From Runella defluvii (GTDB lineage: Bacteria > Bacteroidota > Bacteroidia > Cytophagales > Spirosomataceae): a stretch of 52,908 bases of DNA. The DNA is taken from contig NZ_JACIBY010000026.1 of NCBI RefSeq assembly GCF_014195535.1, forward strand, positions 1-52,908. The letters are read 5' to 3'. Below are positions 16,233-23,566 of this stretch, one piece after another. The position numbers and the translations under genes were made by a program. The notes below the pieces were generated by a model. It made no database searches, had not been told where the DNA came from, and was given only the letters and a program-made list of their open reading frames with translations. Position 1 is the first letter of the stretch. Each line of letters begins with the position of its first letter.

Positions 16233-16261
16233 TTTGAAACCTAATACTTCTCTTACTTTTG
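16233..16261 (+). promoter_or_regulatory. promoter of the Bcr/CflA-type pump gene
   Basis: TTTG (16233-16236), a 17-base spacer and TACTTTTG (16254-16261) match the Bacteroidota consensus (TTTG, about 19 bases, TAnnTTTG). The predicted start near 16268 leaves a leader of only about 13 bases before the ATG at 16281. Confidence 0.6.
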
Positions 16262-16280
16262 CTAAAATGTTTTATTTGAA

Positions 16281-17471
16281 ATGAAAAACCCTAAAAAGGT
16301 TTCGAAAGAAATCATTGTTTTTACGTCTTGCTCAATGGTTTTGACTGCTTTGGGTATTGATATTATGCTACCAGCCTTTGCGGAAGTTCGACGCCATTTT
16401 GCCGTCGGAAACGACGTTGCCCAAACCGACAGGTTGGTTACTTTTTTCTTTATGGGGCAAATTATGCAAATTGTATTTGGCTACCTCACCGACAAAATGG
16501 GAAGATTGCCTATCCTACGGTTTGGAATTATCCTCTACATTGTGAGCGGATTCGCCACGGTCTATGCGCCCAGTTTGAATTGGATGTTTTTCTTTCGGTT
16601 TATTTCAGGCATGGGAGCAGCAGCGGTATTTATGACTTCTATCGCTTCTGTTCGCGACCGATATGCAGGTGATGAAATGGCCCGAGTGATGTCTCTAGTG
16701 CTAACCTTGTTTTTATTCACGCCCGTCATTGCGCCGTCGCTCGGGGCGGTGATTTTAAGTTATTATTCGTGGAAATGGGTGTTTTTAATCCCTCCCATTT
16801 TTGCGGTTTTGGTATTTATTTGGTCATTTCGGATGGGCGAATCGTTGCCCGTCGAAGCCAGAAATGACATAAAAATTGGCGAGTTGTTACCGAAACTCAA
16901 ATCAATTGCTACTGATGCCCATTTTCTTCGATATGTCACCATCGCTACTTTAATCTTTTCTGTGTTAAGCAGTTATGTATCTAGTTCTGAAAGAATCATT
17001 GGGGATATCTACCAGCGCCCCGATTTGTTTCCAATTATTTTTGGTGCTATTGGTTTGTTAATGGCCATTTTATCGTTGACCAACTCCTATTTTACCAAAA
17101 GGTATGGAGCAAAAAAGACGCTTAGAATAATTCTTCTGCTTTATTTAGCGGCAGCATCTGTATTGCTTGGGGGTGTGCTGTTGTTGGGAAATCCTCCACC
17201 GATGGTCTATTTCTTTGTGATGATAGCACTATTGATGGCGTTCACAACTGCTGGTGACCCCAATAGTGGGGCGTTAGCCCTGAAGTTTATGGGCGAAAAT
17301 GCAGGTTTGGCAGCCGCAGTTGACGGCACTATCTTCTTTTTTATTGGTTCAGGAATTGGAGCCGTCATTAGTAGTCAGTTGACCAACGGCGTTTTACCAT
17401 TGGCGATTGGAGCGGTTGTTGCTAGTTTGATTTCGGTGATTTTGGTTTTTGGGGATACTGCTAAAAAATAG
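16281..17471 (+). CDS. Bcr/CflA-type MFS drug efflux transporter
   Basis: A 396-residue inner-membrane major-facilitator transporter with twelve hydrophobic segments. The loop 2-3 motif is GYLTDKMGRLPILRFG; ALGIDIMLPAFAEV in helix 1 is the typical DHA1 Bcr/CflA signature (D-x-x-LPA). Family members expel chloramphenicol, bicyclomycin, sulfonamides or amino-acid-related compounds using the proton gradient. The actual substrate is unknown. It is divergent from the epimerase/Crp operon with a control region of about 190 bases, so the Crp-like regulator could act here (inference). No downstream partner; the next gene converges. Confidence 0.85.
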   Translation: MKNPKKVSKEIIVFTSCSMVLTALGIDIMLPAFAEVRRHFAVGNDVAQTDRLVTFFFMGQIMQIVFGYLTDKMGRLPILRFGIILYIVSGFATVYAPSLNWMFFFRFISGMGAAAVFMTSIASVRDRYAGDEMARVMSLVLTLFLFTPVIAPSLGAVILSYYSWKWVFLIPPIFAVLVFIWSFRMGESLPVEARNDIKIGELLPKLKSIATDAHFLRYVTIATLIFSVLSSYVSSSERIIGDIYQRPDLFPIIFGAIGLLMAILSLTNSYFTKRYGAKKTLRIILLLYLAAASVLLGGVLLLGNPPPMVYFFVMIALLMAFTTAGDPNSGALALKFMGENAGLAAAVDGTIFFFIGSGIGAVISSQLTNGVLPLAIGAVVASLISVILVFGDTAKK

Positions 17472-17560
17472 GGACACATTGCTTTTTAACGTTTCCCTCG
17501 CGGAACTCGCTAAAGAATAAAAACGCAGATGCGCGCGGATTGTGAGGGGTTGGTTATCAA

Positions 17561-18721
17561 TCAGGATGTTATCAATTTGAGGGTTGCGTCTTCCACTTGT
17601 TCCTTGGTAGGAGTGATACCCGCTTGAATCAATTTGCGAGCTGCCAAGTGATCAGCGGGGCGATTTAGAGAATCTACCGCCACCAGTTTATTTTCTTTAA
17701 AGTAAAAAATAGAAAACTTATTGGCCACTAAATCTCCTCGGAAGGCGTACGAATCGTAGTCCGAATTGATGCCTGCCATTTGTAATTTAAGGTCAAACTG
17801 ATTGGTCCAAAACCACGGTACGGCATCGTACGGCTGTGTCTTTTCACAAATATGCGCTGCCGCTATTTTGGCTTGATCCACTGCATTTTGCACCGATTCT
17901 AAACGACACTGTTTTCCTGCAAAACGGTTGTAATGGCTCGCACAGTCGCCAATGGCATAGACGTTGGAAACGGAAGTTTGTTGATACTCATTGACCAAAA
18001 CCCCATTTTGACACTCAATACCTGCCTCCTGTGCAAGTTCTTGGTTTGGAACAACCCCAATCCCCACGACGACCAAATCAAACTCAGCCAATGCTTCCGC
18101 CGAAACAGTGGCATTTAACTGTACATTTACGCCCATTTCTTGGTGCTTTTTGAGAAATACTTCCGACAAAACGGGCGGCAATACGCGTGCCATAAGTCGA
18201 TTTTGCACCTCCAAAACTGTCACCTGTTTACCAGCTTCAGCAGCACTAGCAGCTACTTCTAATCCGATAAAACCACCACCTACCACGGCTACACTTTCTA
18301 CAACATCAAGCGCTAATTTCAGTTGTTGAGCATCGCTCATACTTCTTAAATACAGCGCATTGGAGGCAATAGCCTTCGGAAGTTCTCGATTGCGAGCACC
18401 CGTGGCAAGTATCAAATAGTCGTACTCAAATGTATGGCCAGTTGATGAGGTTACGGTCTGGTTATGAAGCTGAATTGCTTCTATTTTTTCCCCAACAATT
18501 ACCTCAATGTGATGTTCGGCGTAGTAATTGGCATTCCGAAATAGTAGGTTCTCAACGGTTTGTTTACCATTAAGAAAACCTTTTGACAATGGAGGTTTCT
18601 GATACGGCAAATGCGCTTCATCGGCAATCAATTGTATCGTTCCTTCAAAGCCCATATCGCGCAAAGAAGTAGCCGCTTGGACACCTCCATGCCCTGCTCC
18701 GATGATAACCACTTTTTTCAT
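17561..18721 (-). CDS. ferredoxin reductase (rhodocoxin/putidaredoxin reductase type)
   Basis: A 386-residue FAD- and NAD(P)H-binding reductase that should pass electrons to the 2Fe-2S ferredoxin encoded 10 bases upstream. The FAD motif GAGHGGVQAA is near the N-terminus, ATGARNR is the second FAD contact, VVGGGFIGLEVAASAAEAGK the NAD(P)H Rossmann motif, and VYAIGDCASH the late FAD site. The size and C-terminal domain match reductases that serve bacterial class I P450s. ATG 18721 was chosen because it begins directly with MKKVVIIGAGHGG; the upstream codons overlap the gap. It is the last gene of the cluster that begins with a P450 at 27.8 kb, completing a full electron chain. Confidence 0.9.
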   Translation of the reverse strand: MKKVVIIGAGHGGVQAATSLRDMGFEGTIQLIADEAHLPYQKPPLSKGFLNGKQTVENLLFRNANYYAEHHIEVIVGEKIEAIQLHNQTVTSSTGHTFEYDYLILATGARNRELPKAIASNALYLRSMSDAQQLKLALDVVESVAVVGGGFIGLEVAASAAEAGKQVTVLEVQNRLMARVLPPVLSEVFLKKHQEMGVNVQLNATVSAEALAEFDLVVVGIGVVPNQELAQEAGIECQNGVLVNEYQQTSVSNVYAIGDCASHYNRFAGKQCRLESVQNAVDQAKIAAAHICEKTQPYDAVPWFWTNQFDLKLQMAGINSDYDSYAFRGDLVANKFSIFYFKENKLVAVDSLNRPADHLAARKLIQAGITPTKEQVEDATLKLITS

Positions 18722-18731
18722 GTTAAAAACG

Positions 18732-19052
18732 CTATTGTACTGAAGGAATACGAACAATCAAGCCCTCTACTTTTGGAGTTGCCCGCACTTGACATCCCAA
18801 GCGACTATTCGGCCGTCGCTCGGACGTGGCGCTATCTAGCATTTCGTTTTCTTCTTCCTCCATTTCAGGCAATTGGCTCAAAAACGCATCATCGACATAG
18901 ATATGACAAGTGGCACACATGCAGGAACCACCACATTCGGCGACGATACCGTTTACACCATTTTGTACAGCGCCTTCCATAAGGCTAGCTCCCAAGGGCA
19001 AATCATACGTCTTTGCCGTTCCGTTCGGTTCAATGTAAGTAATGTGAGGCAT
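18732..19052 (-). CDS. 2Fe-2S ferredoxin, putidaredoxin type
   Basis: A 106-residue adrenodoxin/putidaredoxin-like ferredoxin. The cluster ligands are in ECGGSCMCATCHIYV, with the Cys-x5-Cys-x2-Cys spacing, and the fourth in SRLGCQV. The acidic stretch LPEMEEEENEML is the usual partner-docking helix. It would shuttle single electrons from the adjacent reductase to the cytochrome P450 encoded at 26.6-27.8 kb. Ferredoxin and reductase are adjacent (10-base gap) and on the same strand. The next gene upstream is an inserted four-helix-bundle gene rather than a pathway gene. Confidence 0.9.
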   Translation of the reverse strand: MPHITYIEPNGTAKTYDLPLGASLMEGAVQNGVNGIVAECGGSCMCATCHIYVDDAFLSQLPEMEEEENEMLDSATSERRPNSRLGCQVRATPKVEGLIVRIPSVQ

Positions 19053-19064
19053 AGGGATTAATTT

Positions 19065-19082
19065 GATTTACGATTAATTCGA
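19065..19082. repeat. 18-bp inverted repeat, left copy
   Basis: GATTTACGATTAATTCGA at 19065-19082 is the exact reverse complement of 19557-19574. The two copies bracket the four-helix-bundle gene. A second, imperfect copy (GCGATTAATTCGATTTTACG) follows directly at 19086-19105, so the flank is a short array. Confidence 0.85.
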
Positions 19083-19144
19083 CTTGCGATTAATTCGATT
19101 TTACGAAAATCAATTATAGTTAAGTTCAAAATTATTATCTTTTG

Positions 19145-19513
19145 TTAGTCGGTACCTTTGCTTTTTTTCTTTCGAAGGGTGCGCAACGATGCTACAACCA
19201 TGGATAGTATTTCATTAGTCTCTCGCATCAAGTCGGCTATCCTTTCTCGCGGCACTAAGTTTGATTCAGTTACAAGTTCGAGCCAGTAGAGTGTTTCATC
19301 TGCTTCTTCTTCAACAATTTTAAGCTTATTTATCATGTCTGCCAGCGATTTTGCCCTACAAACAGCTCGATAATTTGCTCCTACTGACGAGGATGAGCGA
19401 ATGAGTTGTTTACCATAAATATCTGCACTCCTACTCGAAGGAAGGGCGTCAGCTAATCGTCCAATCCGAAGAGCTAGCTTTTGGGTTCTTGCTTTAAATT
19501 CGTCAGCATTCAT
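19145..19513 (-). CDS. four-helix-bundle protein (23S rRNA intervening-sequence protein family)
   Basis: A 122-residue all-alpha protein of the four-helix-bundle family, first known from intervening sequences in 23S rRNA and related in fold to Avd proteins of diversity-generating retroelements. Family features are the basic helix FKARTQKLALRIGRLADALP, the QLIRSSSSVGANYRAVCRAKS core and KIVEEEADETLYWLELV. The function is unknown and there is no retroelement in the window. It interrupts an otherwise pathway-specific operon and is flanked by 18-bp inverted repeats and AATCGTAT-type short repeats, so it appears to have been inserted as a unit. The C-terminus (LRKKKSKGTD) is basic. Confidence 0.8.
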   Translation of the reverse strand: MNADEFKARTQKLALRIGRLADALPSSRSADIYGKQLIRSSSSVGANYRAVCRAKSLADMINKLKIVEEEADETLYWLELVTESNLVPRERIADLMRETNEILSMVVASLRTLRKKKSKGTD

Positions 19514-19556
19514 GCGATTTAATTAATTTGATTAATAAATAAGACTACTAAAATAA

Positions 19557-19594
19557 TCGAATTAATCGTAAATCGTATAATCGTATAATCGTTT
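19557..19594. repeat. 18-bp inverted repeat, right copy, plus AATCGTAT tandem
   Basis: TCGAATTAATCGTAAATC (19557-19574) mirrors the left copy at 19065-19082 exactly. It runs into a tandem CGTATAATCGTATAATCG tract ending near 19594, just after the SDR stop. Together with the left copy this frames the four-helix-bundle gene. Confidence 0.85.
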
Positions 19595-19598
19595 TAAT

Positions 19599-20366
19599 CT
19601 AAAGGAACTGTTTCCCTCCGTCCACCACAATGGTTTGGCCCGTGACAAAATCAGAGGCCGACGAGGCGAGGTAAAGGGCTGTTCCTACGATATCCTCAGC
19701 CGTAGAGGAACGTTTAATTGCGCCACGTTCTACTCCGTATTTCTGCGCATTTTCAATCAAATTTAAACTAGCATCGGTCAACGTAAATCCTGGAGCAATC
19801 GCGTTGACGGTAATGTTAAACTCGCCTAATTCTTTGGCCATCGACCGCGTTAACCCAATCACGCCCCCCTTGGAGGCCACATAATGTGACCACATGGGCG
19901 AACCACTCATGACTGTTGCTGATGAAATATTGATTATTTTACCCGTACTCATTTCGCTATTGGCCGTACTTGCACGACGCTCCTGAATCATGTGCTTTGC
20001 GACGGCTTTGGTACACAACCACGCCCCTTTCAGGTTTACATTCATCACCAAGTCCCACTCAGCGACGGTAATTTCATAAAATGGCTTTCGTTGAATGGTG
20101 GCATAAATCGCGGCGTTGTTGACCAACACATCTATTCTCCCCCATTTTTCTATGACCGTACGAGCCATTTGTTCCGTTGAGGCTTCATCGGCTACGTCCA
20201 CTTTCAGCGCCAAGGCATCTTCTCCCACCATGGCCGCCGTTTCTTCGGCTCCTGCAAGATTCAAGTCACAGACAGCCACTTTTGCCCCAGCACTGGCAAA
20301 TCCCAACGCGAAAGCACGTCCTAATCCTCCTGCGGCTCCTGTGATAATGACTACTTTCTCTTTCAT
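19599..20366 (-). CDS. short-chain dehydrogenase/reductase
   Basis: A 255-residue classical SDR. The cofactor motif is TGAAGGLGRAFALG, NNAA follows the fourth strand (VLVNNAAIYA), and the catalytic triad is Ser in NISSATVMSG with YVASK giving Tyr and Lys. AVCDLN after the second strand, with the Asp, favours NAD(H). It would oxidise a secondary or primary alcohol, or reduce a ketone, in the pathway that also contains the P450 and aldehyde dehydrogenase. Of the operon's downstream genes, only the inserted four-helix gene separates it from the ferredoxin. The HD-domain gene is 28 bases upstream. Confidence 0.88.
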   Translation of the reverse strand: MKEKVVIITGAAGGLGRAFALGFASAGAKVAVCDLNLAGAEETAAMVGEDALALKVDVADEASTEQMARTVIEKWGRIDVLVNNAAIYATIQRKPFYEITVAEWDLVMNVNLKGAWLCTKAVAKHMIQERRASTANSEMSTGKIINISSATVMSGSPMWSHYVASKGGVIGLTRSMAKELGEFNITVNAIAPGFTLTDASLNLIENAQKYGVERGAIKRSSTAEDIVGTALYLASSASDFVTGQTIVVDGGKQFL

Positions 20367-20394
20367 GCTAATCTCTTTTTAATGGCTCTGGGTT

Positions 20395-20994
20395 TTACAA
20401 TTCACCTTCTTTAAAGGCTAACTCAATACGTTCTGCATCTAGCATGGACTTGGCCAGGCGTTTCCCAAAATCGGTCAGCAAAGTCGGGAAGACGTAGTTT
20501 TGTAAAATCTCGTGAACTTCCGCTCGCGTAATGCCAAACCACCGTTGAATGATGGTAATCCCGCCCGATGAGTAACGCCACAATTTGTCGGCATCTTTCA
20601 TCACGGCGTCGTTCAATGAGCGGGCTACAGACGTGGTATCATGCCCATCTATGATTTGAGCAACTGCTTCGATGCGAGTTGTTTCAAACCCTGCCTCCAT
20701 CATTATTTCTTTGGCTACTTTTACCCCTTCCACTTCGTGAAGTCGTTGGATGTCGGGGTATTTTGCTCCTGGACCAAAAGCTAATAAAAGTTTGTCCTGA
20801 GGGACTTTTGACCAACCCGTATCGTGTAGCAAAATGGCAGGCAGGACGATTTCTGCCTCTGCTTCTGGGTAATAATCAAGCAGTTGTTTGGCAAAAGTCA
20901 TCGCTACCAACGTATGAACATCGTTTGAACGAACGTTGAGGTGAGGCTTAGCTGCTTGCCATAACGTACTGTATTGGCCTAACAAATCACTCAT
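20395..20994 (-). CDS. HD-domain protein A of the P450 cluster
   Basis: A 199-residue HD-superfamily protein. Metal-ligand candidates appear in order: NDVHTLVAM (His), ILLHDTGW (His-Asp), HEVEGVK, DGHDT and MKDADKLWRY, the last giving the second Asp. HD proteins are usually metal-dependent phosphohydrolases; some are diiron oxygenases, and the sequence does not decide which. It is clearly a paralogue of the HD protein at 22.9-23.5 kb (shared NDVH, LHD-GW, IIDGHDT, DADKLWR). Two such proteins in one operon next to a dikinase suggest handling of a phosphorylated intermediate (inference). A repeat array of about 450 bases separates it from the aldehyde dehydrogenase gene upstream. Confidence 0.8.
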   Translation of the reverse strand: MSDLLGQYSTLWQAAKPHLNVRSNDVHTLVAMTFAKQLLDYYPEAEAEIVLPAILLHDTGWSKVPQDKLLLAFGPGAKYPDIQRLHEVEGVKVAKEIMMEAGFETTRIEAVAQIIDGHDTTSVARSLNDAVMKDADKLWRYSSGGITIIQRWFGITRAEVHEILQNYVFPTLLTDFGKRLAKSMLDAERIELAFKEGEL

Positions 20995-21029
20995 TTTTGG
21001 TTTATTTTAATGGTTCTTATATGTGTGAA

Positions 21030-21410
21030 GGGTTTCTCAAAACCCGAGCGTCGCAATCAATTGTGTCGAGGGTTTCTCAAAACCCAAGCGTCGCAATCAA
21101 TTGTGTCGAGGGTTTCTCAAAACCCAAGCGTCGCCAATTGTGTCGAGGGTTTCTCAAAACCCAAGCGTCGCCAATTGTGTCGAGGGTTTCTCAAAACCCA
21201 AGCGTCGTAATCAATTGTGTCGAGGGTTTCTCAAAACCCGAGCGTCGCAATCAGGGTCGGGTTTTGAGAAACCCTCCGCACTGGACACGGATTCTTTACA
21301 TACACACCATACGTCGCAATCAGGGTCGGGTTTTGAGAAACCCTCCGTACTGGACACGGATTCTCTACACACACCACACGTCGCAGTCAAAGTCGGGTTT
21401 TGAGAAACCC
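21030..21410. repeat. array of nine TGAG/CTCA-loop hairpins with an orientation switch
   Basis: GGGTTTCTCAAAACCC occurs six times (starting 21030, 21070, 21110, 21147, 21184, 21224; spacing 40, 40, 37, 37, 40) within a repeated unit containing AGCGTCGCAATCAATTGTGT. The reverse form GGGTTTTGAGAAACCC follows three times (21259, 21328, 21395) with longer units containing CTGGACACGGATTCT. The array fills the gap between the HD-domain and aldehyde dehydrogenase genes. It keeps a reading frame open by chance; no gene is assigned. The repeated core is itself a dyad and the units are not separated by unique spacers, so it is not a CRISPR. Confidence 0.9.
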
Positions 21411-21449
21411 TCCGCACGGCACGAAACCCTCGACACGACAGACACGTTG

Positions 21450-22877
21450 CTAATAATTAAGATAAATCGTTTTTAACTCCGTGTAGGCTTCTAACCCGTA
21501 ATGTCCTTTTTCGCGACCAACACCGCTTTGTTTTACTCCTCCAAAAGGCACATCTTGGTACGAACGGTGAATGTTATTAACCCACACCGAACCTGCTTCC
21601 AACTCCTCCGCTATGCGTAATCCTGTTCCCAATTGTTGGGAAAAAACATAAGCGGCTAATCCATAGTCAGAATCATTGGCGAGCGAAATAGCTTCGTCGA
21701 TGGTCGAAAATTTCATGACACCGACCACGGGACCAAAGGTTTCTTCGGTCATGATTTTCATGCCAGGGTTAGCATCTGCTATAACCGTGGGAGGGAAAAA
21801 CCAACCTCGGTCGTACATTTCTCCCGTCAGGCGTTTTCCACCTGTTCGTACGGTAGCTCCTTTGTTAAGCGCATCTGCAACCTGAAGTTCGCTGTTTTGG
21901 TAAATTTTTTGGTTCACCAACGGCCCCATGTCCACGCCATCAAAAGGGAATCCAACCTTGATTTTTTGGGTCAATTTTACTATTTGTTCAACAAACTGCT
22001 CATAAATGGTTGCATGAACATACATCCGATTCACTCGGTAACAAAACTGTCCGCTGTTGGCAAAAGCGTGTTTGACAATGGCAGGGCAAGCTATCGCCAA
22101 ATCGGCATCTTCGCAGACAATCACGGGCGACTGCCCCCCGAGTTCGAGCGTAATTCGTTTGTTGAGGCTTGCCGCTAATGCCCCTATTCGTTTTCCCGTC
22201 GCTGTTCCGCCCGTAAAGGCGACTTTTGACGTAATGGGATGTTCAATCAAAGCATTCCCAATTTCGTGGCCATAGCCCGTAATGACGTTCAATACGCCTT
22301 CTGGATAACCCGCCTCTTTAAACAACTCCGCAAGTCGCAAGGTGGAAAGAGGGGTATCCTCGGAAGGTTTGGCCACTACCGTACAACCCACGGGCAGCGC
22401 TGCCCCAATTTTCATACAAAGGAGCGTAATTGGATAGTTAAAGGGCGTTATAGACACCATTACGCCAATGGGTTCACGTACGACCAGTGCTTTTTCTCCT
22501 TCCAAATTATGAAGCGGAATTTCTCCTTTGAGACGTAAGGCTTCTTCGGCATAAAAATCCAGCAGGTCGGCACTACGGCCTATTTCATGAATACAACCTG
22601 CTATGGGTCGCCCAAGTTCGTTGGCTAAAATACCACCAAGTTCCTCGGCATTTTTACGCATCAGTTGGGCCACCGCATGTTGTAATTTGACCCGCTGGGC
22701 CGTCGGTTGTTTTTTCCATTTTCGAAATGCTTTTTGGGCACTTTCTAACGCAAAATTCACGTCCAACCCATTCCCTCGGGCGCACCTCCCCACGACTTCG
22801 GCGGTACATGGGTTTAAAACCTCAATGTACTGCCCAGAGTCAGGAACGTGGTCATTATTATTGATGAAGTGATTCAT
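21450..22877 (-). CDS. NAD(P)-dependent aldehyde dehydrogenase
   Basis: A 475-residue ALDH-superfamily enzyme, complete. The glutamate motif is LELGGQSP, the active-site cysteine lies in NSGQFCYRVNR, and the cofactor region is FTGGTATGKRIG; FGGVKQSGVGREKG is the usual C-terminal bridge. The closest style is succinate-semialdehyde/lactaldehyde-type ALDH, oxidising an aldehyde to an acid with NAD(P)+. In this cluster it would act after P450 hydroxylation and alcohol oxidation by the SDR. It lies four bases after the HD-domain protein B gene, so those two are translationally coupled. A hairpin array follows it. Confidence 0.9.
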   Translation of the reverse strand: MNHFINNNDHVPDSGQYIEVLNPCTAEVVGRCARGNGLDVNFALESAQKAFRKWKKQPTAQRVKLQHAVAQLMRKNAEELGGILANELGRPIAGCIHEIGRSADLLDFYAEEALRLKGEIPLHNLEGEKALVVREPIGVMVSITPFNYPITLLCMKIGAALPVGCTVVAKPSEDTPLSTLRLAELFKEAGYPEGVLNVITGYGHEIGNALIEHPITSKVAFTGGTATGKRIGALAASLNKRITLELGGQSPVIVCEDADLAIACPAIVKHAFANSGQFCYRVNRMYVHATIYEQFVEQIVKLTQKIKVGFPFDGVDMGPLVNQKIYQNSELQVADALNKGATVRTGGKRLTGEMYDRGWFFPPTVIADANPGMKIMTEETFGPVVGVMKFSTIDEAISLANDSDYGLAAYVFSQQLGTGLRIAEELEAGSVWVNNIHRSYQDVPFGGVKQSGVGREKGHYGLEAYTELKTIYLNY

Positions 22878-22881
22878 ATGT

Positions 22882-23469
22882 TTAAAGTATCTCGCAAAGC
22901 AGCATTTTACGGGTTTCGGCTAAATCTGCTTGGGCCATTTCGACCGATTCTGGCAAATCTAACAGCGGAATGATGTCGCGCTCGAGGCGATTGGCGTAAA
23001 GCGTGGGCGTTAGTTTAAACCAATCAGCCGCAACACTGACACCCACTACGTGAAAGCGCCACAGTTTGTCCGCATCCCGAACGATTTTATCTTCCAACGA
23101 TTTGGCAAAACTCCGTGTATCGTGTCCGTCGATGATTTCAGCTACTTTTTTGATAAATGCCTCCTCATAACCCAGTCCTTTTAGCACTCCTTCCGACAAG
23201 CGTACACCCTCTGATTCGTGCAGATACCGAACGTCGCTTTGCATAAAGTTTTCTGACTGAAACCCTTTTTTAAAAATATCATCTTCGTCGATGGAATACC
23301 AACCGATGTCGTGAAGAATGATACCCGCCGCCACTAAATCGGCATCGGCGTCGGGATAATACTCCAACAATCGGAGAGCATACGCAAACGAAAGCGGAAT
23401 ATGGACATCGTTTTTACGAACGCGCATATACGTTTCCGCAGCCTTGAAGATAAGAGCGTATTTTGTCAT
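22882..23469 (-). CDS. HD-domain protein B of the P450 cluster
   Basis: A 195-residue HD-superfamily protein, paralogous to the one at 20.4-21.0 kb. Motifs are RVRKNDVHIPLSFAYAL, GIILHDIGWYSID, HESEGVRLSE, EIIDGHDTRS and VRDADKLWRFH. Start ATG 23469 (MTKYALIFKAAETYM) aligns with the beginning of the paralogue; a longer upstream frame (FAHSFSIPFEIV) overlaps the AT-rich gap and is not preferred. Its stop is four bases before the ALDH gene. Function is unproven: phosphohydrolase is the default for HD proteins, and a metal oxygenase of the PhnZ type is the alternative. Confidence 0.8.
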   Translation of the reverse strand: MTKYALIFKAAETYMRVRKNDVHIPLSFAYALRLLEYYPDADADLVAAGIILHDIGWYSIDEDDIFKKGFQSENFMQSDVRYLHESEGVRLSEGVLKGLGYEEAFIKKVAEIIDGHDTRSFAKSLEDKIVRDADKLWRFHVVGVSVAADWFKLTPTLYANRLERDIIPLLDLPESVEMAQADLAETRKMLLCEIL

Positions 23470-23537
23470 AACAATTTCAAAAGGTATTGAAAACGAATGG
23501 GCAAATGTCTTAGCTATTAGCCATTTTTTATTCACCC

Positions 23538-23563
23538 ATTCGTCATTCGATGATTCGTCATTC
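23538..23563. repeat. ATTCGTCATTC repeats in an operon gap
   Basis: ATTCGTCATTC occurs at 23538-23548 and 23553-23563, between the HD protein B gene and the dikinase large-subunit gene. The same word and its complement recur in the gap at 25422-25500 on the other side of that gene. Confidence 0.75.
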
Positions 23564-23566
23564 CTA

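Noticed and set aside
19145..19513. Diversity-generating retroelement (Avd protein)
   Set aside because: The fold is related, but no reverse transcriptase or template/variable repeat pair is present.
21030..21410. CRISPR-like repeats
   Set aside because: The repeats are palindromic and the intervening sequence is itself repeated, not unique spacers; there is no cas gene.
20997..21476. Open frames of up to 159 residues across the hairpin array
   Set aside because: They run through repeated dyads, contain the same words in all three frames, and have no plausible start or domain.
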